A stretch of DNA of 64,000 nucleotides from an uncultured Bacteroidota bacterium (GTDB lineage Bacteria; Bacteroidota; Bacteroidia; Chitinophagales; Chitinophagaceae), in contig CAIMDZ010000189.1 in assembly GCA_903839875.1 (NCBI GenBank), positions 1-64,000 on the forward strand. Direction: 5' to 3'. Of the stretch, positions 17,801 through 29,400 are shown piece by piece; the stretch's first letter is position 1, and the number at the start of each line of letters is the position of its first letter. Below the pieces are notes generated by a model. That model was not told where the DNA came from. It did no database searches and saw only the letters and a list, made by a program, of their open reading frames with translations. Position numbers and translations under genes: made by a program.

Positions 17801-20140
17801 CTTAGCGGTGTACTTACCGGAATTGGTCCGGGTGTAACGATCATAACTGATTTATTGCCTACTGGCTGTTCTACAACCATGTTGGTAACAGTAAGCAATG
17901 GCCCTGCACCAATTACAGGCAGCAACACAATATGTCTGGGTACATGTACAACTTTGTCTGATGCTACTTTTGGTGGTTCATGGAGCGGCACTTGTTCTGT
18001 TGCTTCGGTTAATCCGTCCGGTGTTGTTTGCGGGCTTAGTTTAGGTTCTGCAATCATATCCTATACCGTAGCAGGCTCTGTTTGTCCTGCCACATTCACT
18101 ATTAGTGTTAATCCGCTGCCATTACCAATTACCGGTCCTACGCAGGTTTGCCAGGGTGCTGCGATTACAATGAGTGATGGCGTTCCCGGTGGTACATGGA
18201 GCAGTAATTTACCGGGTATCGGATCAGTTGATCCTGCTACCGGAGTTGTAACCGGTATTGTAACCGGTATTGCAGTTCCTGTTCCTGTAACTATCAGGTA
18301 TACTCTTGGGGCAGGTTGCGATACTTTTATTGACATAATTGTTAATCCATTGCCTTCCCCGATCACAGGTCCTAATACGGTATGCCAGGGACAGTCTATC
18401 GTTTTAGTTGACCCAACAGGTGGTACCTGGAGCAGCGGAATGCCTGCCATAGGTAGTGTAGATGCAGTTGGTGATGTAACAGGTCTCAGTGACGGTGTTG
18501 CAGTAATCAGCTATACTAATAGTTATCTATGTTCAGTTATTCACCCTGTAACAGTTAATGTGGCTCCGGCACCAATCACGGGGTCAACCAATGTTTGTCT
18601 GGGCGGCACCTCAGCGCTGCATGATGCTGTGTCTGGCGGCACCTGGTGGAGTGTTGTTCCAGCTATTGGTTCTATTGATGCGGTTACCGGCGTTGTAAGA
18701 GGTATGTCTTTAGGTACAACGACTATAGGTTATATACTCCCCGGAGGGTGCTTTGTAACGACGAACATTAGTGTTTATCCGTTGCCTACAGTTTATACTG
18801 TGACAGGTGGTGGCAGCCATTGTGCAAGCGATACAGGCGTTGCAATCGGGTTAACGGGTTCTGCTATTGGTGTCAACTACATGGTATATCACGGAGCTAC
18901 TGCGGTTGGTACATTCGCCGGCACCGGTGGTCCGCTTAGCTGTGGATTATTCACCCTTTCCGGAACCTATACAATTGCAGGAACAAGTACCATAACAGGC
19001 TGTAGTGTGAATATGGCAGGAACTGCTGTGATTAACATTATTCCAAATGTAACCCCTGTTGTTACGCTTGCTGCCAGTCCGGGCACAACAGTATGTGCCG
19101 GTACTACGGTTACTTTCACATCCACTATTGTTAACGGCGGTTCTTCACCTTCTTTAGTATGGAAAATAAATTCGACTCCTGTTGCACTCACACCTGCCTA
19201 CAGTTTTATACCTGCCAATGGTGACACAGTGAAGCTGACACTTACCAGCAATGCAACCTGTGCTACACCTGTAACTGTAAGCAGGTACCTGGTAATGACC
19301 GTAAATCCTTTTGGTCATCCGTCAGTTGACCTGGCTATTGAACCGAATGATACTGTATGTGAAGGAACATTGGTTTCTGTCAATGCACTTCCTGCTTTTG
19401 GCGGTACCAGTCCTGTTTATAGTTGGGTAAAGAATAATTACCCAATGACAGCAACAGGGACGCCTTTCTCATTCGTACCAAACAATGGTGATGTCGTTTA
19501 CTGTATTATGAACAGCAATTATATATGCCGTCTTGAAAATGCGGATACCAGCATCCCATTAAAGATCACGGTAGATGCTGCGGTTCTGCCAATTGTTACT
19601 ATTAATGCATATCCGGGAACAATAATTGGCCCTGGTCAGAAGGATTCGCTGGTAGCTTCAGCTACAAATGCTGTATTGCCAACCTACCAGTGGTTTGTAA
19701 ACGGTATACCTGTGCCGGGTTCTACTACAAATAAATTTGTAAGCGCCAGCTTCAGTTCCCCGAAAGAGGATTCTGTTTCCTGCATGGTGACAAGCCATGG
19801 TGTTTGTACCATTGCTGCTCATCAGTGGGTATACATACAGGTATCTTCCGTTGGTGTTAAACCGGTTACATTAGGCGGCAGTGATATTAATGTATTGCCT
19901 AACCCCAACAAAGGTGAGTTTATGGTAAAGGGCACAATAGGAACGATAAGTTATGAGGATGTTGCACTTGAGATTACAGATATCCTTGGCCAGGTTGTTT
20001 ATCATAATAACGTTGTTGCAAAGGGTGGCAAACTGAATGAACTGATAAAATTGAATAGTAACATTGCAAACGGAATGTATGTTCTTTCATTACGCTCTGC
20101 AGGTGAGAATCGAGTTTTCCATATTGTTATTGAACAATAA
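11825..20140 (+). CDS. Giant T9SS-secreted Ig-repeat protein A (adhesin-like)
   Basis: 2771 aa. Signal peptide 1-22 (MNRKVTLLLTLLFLGFF...VDAQ). Residues 23-245 are a jelly-roll-like head beginning CPANLDFELGTYANW, a pattern common at the front of Bacteroidota surface proteins. Next come two PKD/Ig-like segments (about 245-390), then about 25 Big_2-like modules to residue 2315, each with ITG...VC.G, GG.WSS, A.IGS.SG.VTGV..GT..ITY and GC...VTVNPLP. Two VTGGG-type modules (near 1060 and 2326) interrupt or end the stalk. Three further Ig/PKD-like domains follow, then the T9SS type A sorting domain (about 2688-2771; LPNPNKGEF, LEITDILGQVVY, ANGMYVLSL). It is exported by SPI, then T9SS. Function is inferred: a long stalk displaying a head, as in gliding or attachment adhesins such as SprB. 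A terminator follows directly. Confidence 0.85.
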   Translation: MNRKVTLLLTLLFLGFFSKVDAQCPANLDFELGTYANWLYYTGTFTGGAISTPTLSGPVAGRHTLTSGPGIDAFGLFPVVAPGGGSYSLKLGSTATLYLAERATYNVHVPATPGIYSLVYHYAVVLENPAGHSALIQPHMTVTAYDSATNATVPCTSYTYVSSPTVPGFLLSALPGTGGAGSVYYKPWTLGNMKFPGLGGHTVTVDFAVADCGAGGHFGYCYIDMSCGFFANSLITCASGSTVLSGPDGYSGYLWKDSATFSTTYGASEIITITSPTVTTTYAVILTPYTGYGCPDTLYTRVIPSSLTLHMGADTAICSGNSVTLRSGATSLSMPLTYSWSPVSTLSCSTCANPVATPTTTTTYSVTVTDGAGCIKYGTTTVTVVPTPCAIVGPAIVCPTFTITETDCASGGVWTSAPATVATIGISSGVLTGVATAGGVATVLYTTGGICTVSRTVTVMPAPAAILPASPHVCVGANITLTDATPGGIWSDVCCTAYATVGSGSGIVTGVLSPGTATITYTAPSGCTATKTVTIDLPSTITGYNMLCLGGTTTAYPTIPGGTWTTTSSTITVGSTSGIILGTSVGPGVVTYTLSSGCTTIWAVTVNPVPAPVTGRTHICVGSADTMSDVTSGGIWSATTSGVVLDIDPATGYITTYTTGIDTILYTVTYPSGASCSASVIDTVLALPTVTGITSLCVNTSTTLSSTGTVTWSSSNTAIATVGASSGVVFGVSSGSVNITCMSAAGCITVTPVLVYPLPLPISGPTNVCVLSSISLTDGTTPGFFSTAPGTWATVTPTGTVTGVAVGMELITYTESAHGCSRTLLVTVNNTPGPITGILALCPGSSTTLSNIVPGGTWSSTTPAVGTIGSTSGVVTGIGTGTSIITYSLGASCYSTAVLTVNPAPPAIAPASPTVCVGSTLTLTDAATPGTWSSACPSILTVGAGSGIVSGISTGACSVTFTNTATGCSTSKIVTVNPNPLPISPSAPNVCQGQTITMTDPSGGGTWSSTIPTIGSIVPLTGVLTGVNPGTTTIKYTLPTTCFTSVVATVNPLPTLFFVTGGGAFCAGGAGMNVGLSGSQIGVGYQLYVGGVAIGGSIPGTGSAISFGAQSTAGIYTVVATNPVTGCTRTMTGSVTVTVNPLPPPIVGPSALCVGASIILTDGAGPGGWVSSNTLAATCGAGPSSTTTLVGITTGLSTTITYTIPATGCYTTHSVTVSPSPTPITGLSSVCVAACISLFDSVLGGSWSASNAKATVTPFTGSVCGVTAGIDTITYSLGTGCTMTKIITITAAPMPITGVHTMCQGDCDTFHDATIGGSWLLDPLSVGLGTIGAGTGIFCGTASGVAMLSYAASGGTGCAVQYPVTINVIPAAISGSAQVCQGSTTPLATTTPGGTWSITPTTYALIGATTGVLSGVLAGSPSTVKYTAGGCSTTILVTVNPLPAVITGTSHVCQGSTVILTSSPATGTWSTTSGFFTVTPGPATSTVVTGGSVGVGTVVYTLPTGCLRSTLVTVNLTPANIIGPASVCVGHTAILSDATPAGTWSSSNTAVATIGPGTGIVTGVTAGIVTITYTIGSCIATTSFSVVAPPMAIVGSAAVCVGSCTTFTDPTLGGTWSSSMPSYATVNSTSGVVCGIASGTVIISYGAGSGCQAVLPIVVNPVAPILGPLTVCEGQDINLTDTALGGTWLSSSTSIATVTGGGVVHGVAGGTVTIDYLLPTTCMASVVVTVNPMPAAITGTTHGCVGQHVPLSTTSTLGTWTSSNTFVATVDASGIVTCNNPGITTISYSYSSTTGCATTMLFTVNANPPAIGGPNVVCLHYTITLTDAGVGTWSSSLSTTAGVGSSDGIVIGNALGSATISFTATSTGCPALHPVTVINSPLAIVGDSSVCQGSYTLYTDPSGSGSWSSSPFPVGSIDATTGMFFASTPGVATITFSMGAGCNATKTVTVNTLPCPIAGSANLCVGSSGHYTDCIPGGAWSSSDPTVGTIDPLSGVLTGIGPGVTIITDLLPTGCSTTMLVTVSNGPAPITGSNTICLGTCTTLSDATFGGSWSGTCSVASVNPSGVVCGLSLGSAIISYTVAGSVCPATFTISVNPLPLPITGPTQVCQGAAITMSDGVPGGTWSSNLPGIGSVDPATGVVTGIVTGIAVPVPVTIRYTLGAGCDTFIDIIVNPLPSPITGPNTVCQGQSIVLVDPTGGTWSSGMPAIGSVDAVGDVTGLSDGVAVISYTNSYLCSVIHPVTVNVAPAPITGSTNVCLGGTSALHDAVSGGTWWSVVPAIGSIDAVTGVVRGMSLGTTTIGYILPGGCFVTTNISVYPLPTVYTVTGGGSHCASDTGVAIGLTGSAIGVNYMVYHGATAVGTFAGTGGPLSCGLFTLSGTYTIAGTSTITGCSVNMAGTAVINIIPNVTPVVTLAASPGTTVCAGTTVTFTSTIVNGGSSPSLVWKINSTPVALTPAYSFIPANGDTVKLTLTSNATCATPVTVSRYLVMTVNPFGHPSVDLAIEPNDTVCEGTLVSVNALPAFGGTSPVYSWVKNNYPMTATGTPFSFVPNNGDVVYCIMNSNYICRLENADTSIPLKITVDAAVLPIVTINAYPGTIIGPGQKDSLVASATNAVLPTYQWFVNGIPVPGSTTNKFVSASFSSPKEDSVSCMVTSHGVCTIAAHQWVYIQVSSVGVKPVTLGGSDINVLPNPNKGEFMVKGTIGTISYEDVALEITDILGQVVYHNNVVAKGGKLNELIKLNSNIANGMYVLSLRSAGENRVFHIVIEQ
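12985..18780 (+). repeat. Array of about 25 Big_2-like modules in giant protein A
   Basis: In-frame tandem modules of roughly 75-80 codons. The counted marker is the GG-x-W motif in each. Copies have diverged in DNA, so the array is old. One VTGGG-type module is inserted at about 15000-15245. Confidence 0.8.
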
Positions 20141-20166
20141 TAGTTTATTGGATTTCAGGTAAAAGA

Positions 20167-20200
20167 AATAATGGCCCGGATATTTTTCCGGGCCATTATT
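20167..20200 (+). terminator. Strong hairpin terminator after giant gene A
   Basis: AATAATGGCCCGG at 20167-20179 pairs perfectly with CCGGGCCATTATT at 20188-20200, a 13-bp stem with an 8-nt loop, 27 nt past the stop codon. It separates the two giant genes into different transcription units. Confidence 0.8.
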
Positions 20201-20359
20201 ATGCCTAAGGCTTTCAGGTACAGTGTAAAATAAATAGTAGTCAGGATGACAGAATTTGAGTTTGCTTATTTATCTTTACTTTCAATTTAACTTTATTATT
20301 TTAAGCTATTGTTAATACAATTTATTTATAACCAGTCATAGTTTATTTTTTTATTATAA

Positions 20360-20367
20360 TAAATTTG
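20360..20367 (+). promoter_or_regulatory. -7 element upstream of giant gene B
   Basis: TAAATTTG matches TAnnTTTG exactly, 42 nt before the ATG at 20410. No TTTG is found at -33 spacing. Together with the preceding terminator it supports independent transcription of the 5345-aa gene. Confidence 0.45.
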
Positions 20368-20409
20368 AAGTAGTAAATCCTGTTCATTTATTTAAGAAAA
20401 TAGTCGTTT

Positions 20410-23400
20410 ATGAAATTTAATAAAATACTCCTTGCAATTGCGGCAATAATTTTTACCTCCCAAATATTCGCGCAGACTGTAGAGCACGGCCGTGAGTCGG
20501 ATAGGGGGACAGTGAATTTCACAACACTGGCCAATTATTTGCTGGCACACCCTGAGCCGGTGGTGATACATGAACAGGATGATGACGATGATGGCATTAT
20601 TGTTCCTCATGTTCGCCCGGTTTCAGATTCAACCCTGATCAGGAGAAGGATTTCTTCAAGCCCGGTTCATACCTCTTATTTGCCGGTAACATCACTTCCT
20701 GTTTCCCCCGGCCCTACAGATACTTTTGAGGCTTTCCTGGATAACATTAGTTCGATTCCGCCGGACACGCATGGCGGTGTTGACTCGAATTATTGTGTGA
20801 CTGCAGTTAATCCTCAGGTTACTATTCAGTCAAGGACAGGCGGAGCCGTTTCCTCTGTATCACTCAATGCCTTTTTTAGCTCAGTAAATTCTGTTGGTGG
20901 TACATTTGATCCAAGGGTACATTATGACCCCTATTCGCATCGCTGGATATTGGTTTGTGTGTCGGGAGCAAATAATCCGGGAACTGACACGACTTCCATA
21001 CTGATTGGCGTTACACAAACCAGTAACCCTACCGGCTCGTGGTACCTATACAGGGTACGGGCTTATACTGCTCATACCTACTGGCTCGATTATCCGGATG
21101 TTGGTTTTAATGGCAAGTGGATTACGGTAACAGGCAATTTGTTTCAGAATTCCCCAGGTGGCGGATATGCGGGGGCAAAAGTCTTTGCTTTTAATAAAGC
21201 GAGTTTACTAGCCGGAACGGGGGCGTCTTACACGGCATTCATTCCAAGTACCAGCGACTTCACAATTTGCCCTTCGATCAACTATGATGCCAATAACCCA
21301 AACATGTGGGGTGTTGAGAGCTGGAACGGAACAGTTGGTGGTGGCGGTGTAATGAACCTTTGGAAATTAACAGGTGCTGTTGGTTCGGAATCATTTACTC
21401 ATATCGCATACCCTGCATCACCTAACAACTGGGATTGGGAGTGTAATCTATACTCAGGTACTTCAGGTGGAGATTTTGCACCACAGGCAGGAACCAGTAA
21501 TAAGATTCAGACAAATGACGACAGGGTAACCCAGATGATTTTTATGAATGGCAAATTGTGGTTTGCCCACAATGTATTCCTTCCCTATACCGGAACAACA
21601 AATCCTACAAGGTGTTCGGTGCAATGGTGGCAGATAGATACTGCAGGGACGCCTTCACAGGTTGGCCTGATAGATGATAATACGGGTGCTAATTTCTATT
21701 TTTTCCCATCAGTAGCTGTAAATACGAATAATGATGCATTGATTGGATTTTCGACTTCTTCAAGTTCCAGGTACCCCAGTGCGGCTTATGCTTTGCGTGT
21801 GCACTCCGATGCCACAGATTCCATCAGGCCTTATGATGTGTTCAGGCATGGTTTGGCAAAATATTATAAAACCTATAGCGGTAGTAAGAACAGGTGGGGA
21901 GACTATTCAAGTACCTGCCTCGACCCTATTAACATGGTTGACTTCTGGACAATACAGGAAGCAAGTTCAACACCTGGCAGTGGATACGACAGGTGGGATA
22001 CCTGGTGGGCACATGTTTTGAAGCCATGCTCTACACCTGCTGGTATAACAGGAACCCTGACAGTATGTGTTAGTGCAACAACAACATTGGCTGACGCAAC
22101 ATCAAGTGGAATCTGGACCAGCACTTCTACGAGTGTGGCAACCATTGGATCATCCAGTGGTGTTGTGACAGGCGTATCGGGCGGCACTTCAGTGATAACC
22201 TATTCTACGGGCTCGGGTTGCAATGCCACGGCTACTGTTACGGTGAACCCATTAGCTTCGCCTGGAACTATTAGCGGCAGTCCGACTGTGTGCGTGGGCG
22301 CTACGACAACGCTATCTGCGAGTGGCACCGGCGGTGGCACATGGAGTAGTACGAATACTACCGTAGGAACCGTGTCGACGAGTGGTGTGGTCGCGGGAAT
22401 TTCCGGCGGCACTACCACGATTTCATATACAGTGACGAATGGTTGCGGCGCTGTCGCTGCAACGCAGATTGTAACAGTCAATCCATTGGCGACGCCGGGC
22501 ACCATCAGTGGTACTCCGGTTGTTTGTGTGGGCGCTACAACGTCGTTATCTGCAAGTGGCACCGGCGGTGGCACGTGGAGTAGTACGAACCCTGCAAATG
22601 GCACCGTAACGACAAGCGGCGTGGTTGCAGGTATTGCAGCAGGCACAACAACTATTTCCTACACGGTTACCAATAGCTGCGGCCCTGTTGCGGCTACTCA
22701 GGTCGTTACCATCAACCCATTGGCAACACCTGGCACTATCAGCGGAACATTGTCAGTGTGCACGGGTGCGACAACAGCCCTTGCTGCCAGCGGTACCGGG
22801 GGCGGTACATGGAGCAGCACTAATACGGGTGTTGGTACAGTTTCTTCAGGTGGCGTCGTGGCAGGCCTTACAAACGGAACAACCACGATATCATATACAG
22901 TGACCAACAGTTGCGGCTCAGTTGCGGCAACAGCAGTGGTGACGGTAAATACTACTCCAACTGCATTAACGGGAACGTTCAGCGTATGCGTAGGCTTCAC
23001 TACTACTTTGAATTCTACACCTTCAGGCGGATCGTGGTCAAGCAGTAATGCGGGACTGGCAGCAGTTGGCAGTGGTACGGGTGCTGTCACGGGTATAGCC
23101 GCGGGTACGCCGACAATCACTTATACTATGCCCGGCGGCTGTTTTGCTGTGCACCAGGTAACTGTGAGCACTGCACCAACTACAATTACAGGAACGCTCT
23201 CAGTATGTACGGGATCAACAACTACGTTGAGTTCAACACCCAGTGGCGGAACATGGACGAGCAGCAGTTCCGGAGTTGCATCAGTAGGTACGGGAAGCGG
23301 CATAGTGGCCGGCAACACCGTGGGTACCGCGAATATTACTTATACGGTTACCGGTGGTTGCTATAATACTGCCCAGGTCACGGTTAATCTGACACCGAAT

Positions 23401-26400
23401 GCTATTACAGGTGTATTTGCAATATGCACTGGAGCTACGACAACTTTAAATTGTACACCCTCAGGCGGCACATGGTCCTGTTCTAATCCTGCAATTGGCT
23501 CCATAGGTTCATCATCCGGCGTTGTTAGCGGCTTAACTACCGGCACTGAAAATATTACGTATACACTTCCGGGCGGCTGTTTCTCCATTCAGAATGTAAC
23601 AATTAATACGTCGCCAACAGCAATAACCGGCACAGCTACAGTATGTACAGGTGCAACGACCACATTAAACTGTACACCAACCAGTGGCGTCTGGATAACA
23701 GGCGGAGCAGGCAATGCAACGGTAGGTTCCGGCAGCGGGATCGTTACCGGTGTGACAGCGGGAACAGAATTTGTTACTTATACGCTTACAACAGGATGTT
23801 ACACCGTGCGGCAGGTAACGGTAAACACAACGCCCGGCGCTACAACTGGTACGTTCAGCATATGTAACGGCACAGCAACAACATTGAGTTCCTCTCCTTC
23901 AGGAGGTACGTGGACGAGCAGTAATTCCGGTATTGCGCCAATAGGGTCATCGTCTGGTATCGCAACCGGTGTCGCCTCAGGAACAAATGTGATGACCTAT
24001 ACCCTCACAGGAGGTTGTTTTACAACGCATACATTTACTGTTACTGCCAACCCATCAGCCATAACCGGGACTCTGACCGTATGTACCGGTTCAGCAACAA
24101 CGTTAAGTTCCACGCCAACAGGCGGAACATGGACAACAGGTGGCTTTGGTAATGCGACAGTTGGGTCAGGTTCCGGAATTGTATCCGGTGTTACTGCAGG
24201 AACAGAAAATATTACCTACACCATTTCGGGCGGTTGTTTCTCTACGACAATTGTGACGGTAAATAATAGCCCGTCAGCGATTACGGGTACATTTACTGTG
24301 TGCGTCGGGCTAAACACTACATTAAATTCCACGCCTTCCGGTGGCTCATGGTCATCGGGTGATGTTACGAAGGCTACGGTTGGATCAGGCACAGGTGGCG
24401 TTACAGGTGTGTCAGCCGGAGTTGTAAATATTAGTTATACACTCAGCAGCGGATGTTTTGCGATGCAGCCTGTTACGGTTACTACTACTCCGGGAGCAAT
24501 TTCGGGAGTATCGGCATTGTGTGCCGGAACCTCAACAACGCTTACTGATCCTGCTTCAGGCGGTACGTGGAGCAGCAGTAGCCCCGCAGTAGGTACGGTA
24601 GGTTCATCAAGCGGTGTGGTAACAGGTATTGCAGTAGGTACGACAACGATTACCTACGCACTGGGCAGCGGATGTTTTGCAACACACCCCGTTACCGTAA
24701 CTACTTCGCCTGGGGCCATCAGCGGTTCTGCAACAGTGTGTACGGGTGCAAATACAACATTAACATGTAGCCCCACAGGAGGATTGTGGTCGAGCAGCGC
24801 TTCGGGTATCGGTTCGGTGGGTTCCCTTTCAGGTGTTGTTACCGGGGTAAGTTCGGGTACTGCAATAATAACCTACTCGCTGGGCACCGGTTGTGAGAGT
24901 TACCAGACAGAAGCAGTGAACGCGTCTCCGGCTGCTATCACCGGCACATTCAGTGTGTGTGTGGGAGGGACAACGACGCTGAGTTCAGCAACATCGGGCG
25001 GCTCGTGGACCAGCAGCAATACTGCAATCGGCAGCGTAACACCATCAGGCGGTGTGGTAGGAGGTATTTCAGTGGGTACGGCAACGATTACCTATACACA
25101 GGGTGGCTGCTTTGTGACGCAGGATGCAACCGTTAATACCACACCGACTTCAATTACCGGTACGCCAAACGTATGCGTTGGTTTCACCACAACATTAAAT
25201 TCCACGCCATCAGGCGGTACCTGGAGCAGCACTGTAACAACAGCAGGCACAGTGGGTTCTGCGACAGGCGCAGTATTTGGTGTGGGCGCAGGCGGCACGG
25301 TTATTTCCTATACGCTCGCGGGCGGATGCGGGGCAGGTGCATCGGTGACGGTTTATTCTAACCCGACCGCAATTACCGGCACTGCATCAGTATGCACAGG
25401 ATTGACAACCACGTTGAATTCAACCCCGTCAGGTGGCACATGGACAAGCGGAAGCCCGGCGGTGGCAAGCGTTGGTTCGGCTACGGGTGTTGTATCTGGA
25501 GCTACTGCGGGCGTAGCGGTAATTTCTTACACACAAGGTGCGGGAAGTTGTTTTGCAACAAAGCCTGTGAGCGTGGTTGCAACTCCCGGCGCGATAACCG
25601 GAACACTCAGCGTTTGCTCGGGTGCAACAACAACCTTAAGCAGTTCGCCATCGGGCGGGGTATGGACCAGTAGCAGTACTGCAATCGCAAACATAGGGTC
25701 ATCCACGGGGATAGTGACTGGTGGTTCGGCTGGTACAGCAACCATTACCTACACAATCGGCGGCGCTTGCTATTCAACCATTACAGTAACAACAACACTT
25801 ACTCCATCTGTTTCATTAGGGGCTGATCCTACAGCAGCTTTCGGAGCTACCACAGCCAATCTTACTTACAGCAGTACTTTCGGAAGCCCGTCCACGTATA
25901 GTATTGTGTATAGCGCCCAGGCACATACTGCCGGGTTTACTGATGTTACAGCAGCATCCCTTACAGGTTCTCCAATTGCGCTTACCATTCCGGGAGGGGC
26001 TCCTTCTTCGGTTTATTTTGGTACGGTTACTGTCGCGAATGCATCCTGCACAAGCGCTCAATATTCATTTAATCTGATAATCCGGTCGCCAACCGGAGGA
26101 GCATGGGCTCCAATAACCAACACAGCTCCCCACGGGAATGACGGTGTTATGTTATTGCTCACAGATGGCAGAGTCATGTGTAAAGCAGGCGGCCCAATAT
26201 GGGATGTACTGACCCCGGACATACATGGCAGTTATGTGAATGGCACCTGGTCAACAACCTCATCAATGGCCAATGACAGGCTGTATTTTTCATCCCAGGT
26301 GCTTAGGGATGGCAGGGTGTATGTTGCCGGTGGTGAATATGGGTCAGGAGGCAGTTTAGGTGAAGTTTATAACCCTTTAACCAATACATGGTCAGCGGCT

Positions 26401-29400
26401 CCTTCTTTGGGAATTTTCATCTCTGATGCTAATTCGGAAATTCTTCCGGATGGTCGTGTCCTTCAGGCTTTTGTAGGTGGTGGAACAAGACATACCAGGC
26501 TTTGGGATCCTGTAACAAATACGTATAGTCTGGGGCCGGATTGTTTACGTACCGATAATGAAGCTCCCTGGTTAAAACTCCCAGATAACAGTATCATTTT
26601 CATTGATAATTATAGTACGTCTTCTGAACGGTATGAATTTGCTACAAATACCTGGATAAATGACGGCACTGTGCCGGTAAATGTATATGACCCCTTTGGC
26701 TTTGAAGCGGGAGCAGCATTTTTGTTGCCGGATGGCCGTGGCTTTTTCTTAGGCTCATCCAGTCATAATGCGTTCTACACACCAACAGGTACTACCAGCG
26801 CAGGTTCATTTGCAGCGGCAGCAGATATTCCCGGCCCTTCCGGAACACCTGATGCAGCAGCAGCTATGATGACTACCGGAAATATCCTGGTAGCCGCATC
26901 TCATGTTCCTACTTCCGGTAATCACTTCCCTTCTCCAACTTCCTTCTTTGAATACAACTATCTTACAAACTCATTTGGAGCAGTTACTGCACCCGATGGC
27001 TCAGGAAGTATCGCTATACCTTCCTATTACACAAACATGCTCGACCTTCCCGACGGGTCCGTACTATTTACCAACCTCACAAGCAACCGGTATTATGAAT
27101 ACGTTCCTTCGGGTTCGCCGCTGGTTGCGGGTAAACCGACCGTAAACAACGTAATAAGACTGGATTGTGATACATTCATGGCAACAGGTACTTTATTCAA
27201 TGGAATCAGTGAGGGTGCAGCATATGGCGATGACTGGCAGATGGCTTCGAATTATCCCATTATTCGTTTAACATCCGGGACCAATGTGTATTACGCGCGT
27301 ACGAAGAACTGGAACAGTACAGGAGTGATGAGAGGCGCTGCATTAGATACCACTACGTTTGTGCTTCCTGCAGGTATGCCGGCGGGCGCCTATACACTGG
27401 AGATAGTTGCCAATGGCAATCCTTCTGCACCACTTACGGTAAATACTTCGCTGGCTATCACGCCGACGTCTTTGGCGCTTTGTGTTGGCGCTTCATCTAC
27501 CCTTTCTGATGTATGGCCCGGTGGCACCTGGTCCAGCGCCAACCCGGCAATAGGCTTCGTCGGATCGTCGTCAGGAATTGTTTCAGGCGTCGCTACCGGA
27601 ATTACCACTATTACTTACACCCTCGGTCATTGCTTCAGTACAATACCGGCTACCATTAATGCTTCGCCTGCAGCTATATCACCGATTGGTGGGGCAAGTA
27701 CCTGTGTTGGCTCATCAACCACTTATACTGATGCTACTTCTGGTGGTACCTGGACTAGTAACAATACAGGTATTGCAAGCGTAGGTTCATCTTCCGGAGT
27801 TGTGACCGGTGTTTCCAACGGAGTTACAACTATTACTTATACTCTCGCCGGTGGATGTTTTGCAGTGAGTCCTGTTACTGTTAATACGTCTCCAATGGCT
27901 ATTGTTGGTCCTGCGTCTGTATGCGTTGGGGCTACCCCCACCTATACCGATGCCACATCGGGCGGCACATGGAGCAGCAGCAGTCCTCCGGTGATGACTA
28001 TTGGCGCAGGCACTGGTATTGCGTTAGCTACGTCGGCGGGGACGACCGACATTATTTATTCTACCGGCGGTGGTTGTAATGCAGCATTGACCGTTACCGT
28101 AGTTGCGTCACCAACCCCTATTACCGGGACTACATTGATATGCATCGGCTCAACAAGTACTTTAAGTTCTACCCCATCGGGTGGCACATGGAGCAGCAGC
28201 ACTTCGGGAGTAGCTGCTGTGGGCTCTCTAACCGGGAGTGTATTGGGCGTTACTTCGGGTACTGCCAGTATTTCATATACTTTAGGTACGGGATGCTTTG
28301 TGTTTGCTCCTGTTACTGTTAATGCTATACCCACCATTACCCTCGGTGCAAATCCAATTGTTCCTTCAGGTACCACTAGTGCTAATCTTCCGTATTCAGC
28401 TACATCCGGCAGCCCGTCAACTTATAGTGTTGTATATAGTGGCCCGGCACATACAGCCGGATTTATTGATGTAACAGGTGCAGTATTAACTTCCACGCCC
28501 ATTGTACTTACAGTACCGGGCGCCGCACCATCCGCTGTTTATTCCGGAACATTAACTGTTGCGGCTGGCTCTTGTAACAGTACCGGATACCTTATGAGTG
28601 TAACCATCACCTCCGGCGGTAATACACCCCCGGTGTTCACTGGTGGCAGCCCTCAAAGCATGAGCTTATGCGGATACCCGGTTGCCAATTCTATAGATAC
28701 TTTATTGCAGATCAACGACCCGGATGTTGGAAATATGGAGACCTGGACTGTAATGTCGCCTCCTTCTCACGGAACAATTACTCTGGGCGGCTCTATGTTG
28801 TCAACAGGTGGCATCATAACACCCACAGGGTATAGTTATACAGTTTTCCCTTCTTACATGGGAACTGATGCTTTCACAATGCAGGTTTCCGATGGCGCCG
28901 GAGGTACAGCCTCTACAACTATTAATGTGACAAGTTATACGCCACCTGCTATTGTTATAGTAACAGGCGGAGGTGGTTATTGCACTGGTGGGGTAGGCGT
29001 TAATGTCGGCCTTGCCGGCTCGGCAGTTGGCGTCAATTACCAGTTATATAGGGGAGGCGTTGCTGTTGGCGCTCCTGTTCCGGGTATAGGTAGTGCATTG
29101 AGTTTCGGTTTGCAAACCATTGCTGGTAACTATACAGCCACCGCAACGATAGCAGGCACTTCATGTACTCAGAATATGGCAGGCAGCGTCAATGTAATTA
29201 TTTATCCTTTACCAAATATTTACACAGTTACAGGAGGAGGCAGTTATTGCTCTGGAGGAACAGGAGTACTCGTTGGTCTGAGCAGTTCAGATGTCGGTAC
29301 TGATTACCAGCTTTACAGAGGAGGCTTCCCGGTAGTGGGAACTATAACTGCCGGTACAGGTGCGCCCATCACTTTTGGATTGCAGACAATTGCAGGAACT

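Noticed and set aside
22200-23588. Several antisense frames of 65-148 codons in giant gene B, with matching ones in A and C
   Set aside because: They recur at the module period and read as Pro/Val-rich shadows of the Thr/Gly-rich repeats, so they come from repeat composition.
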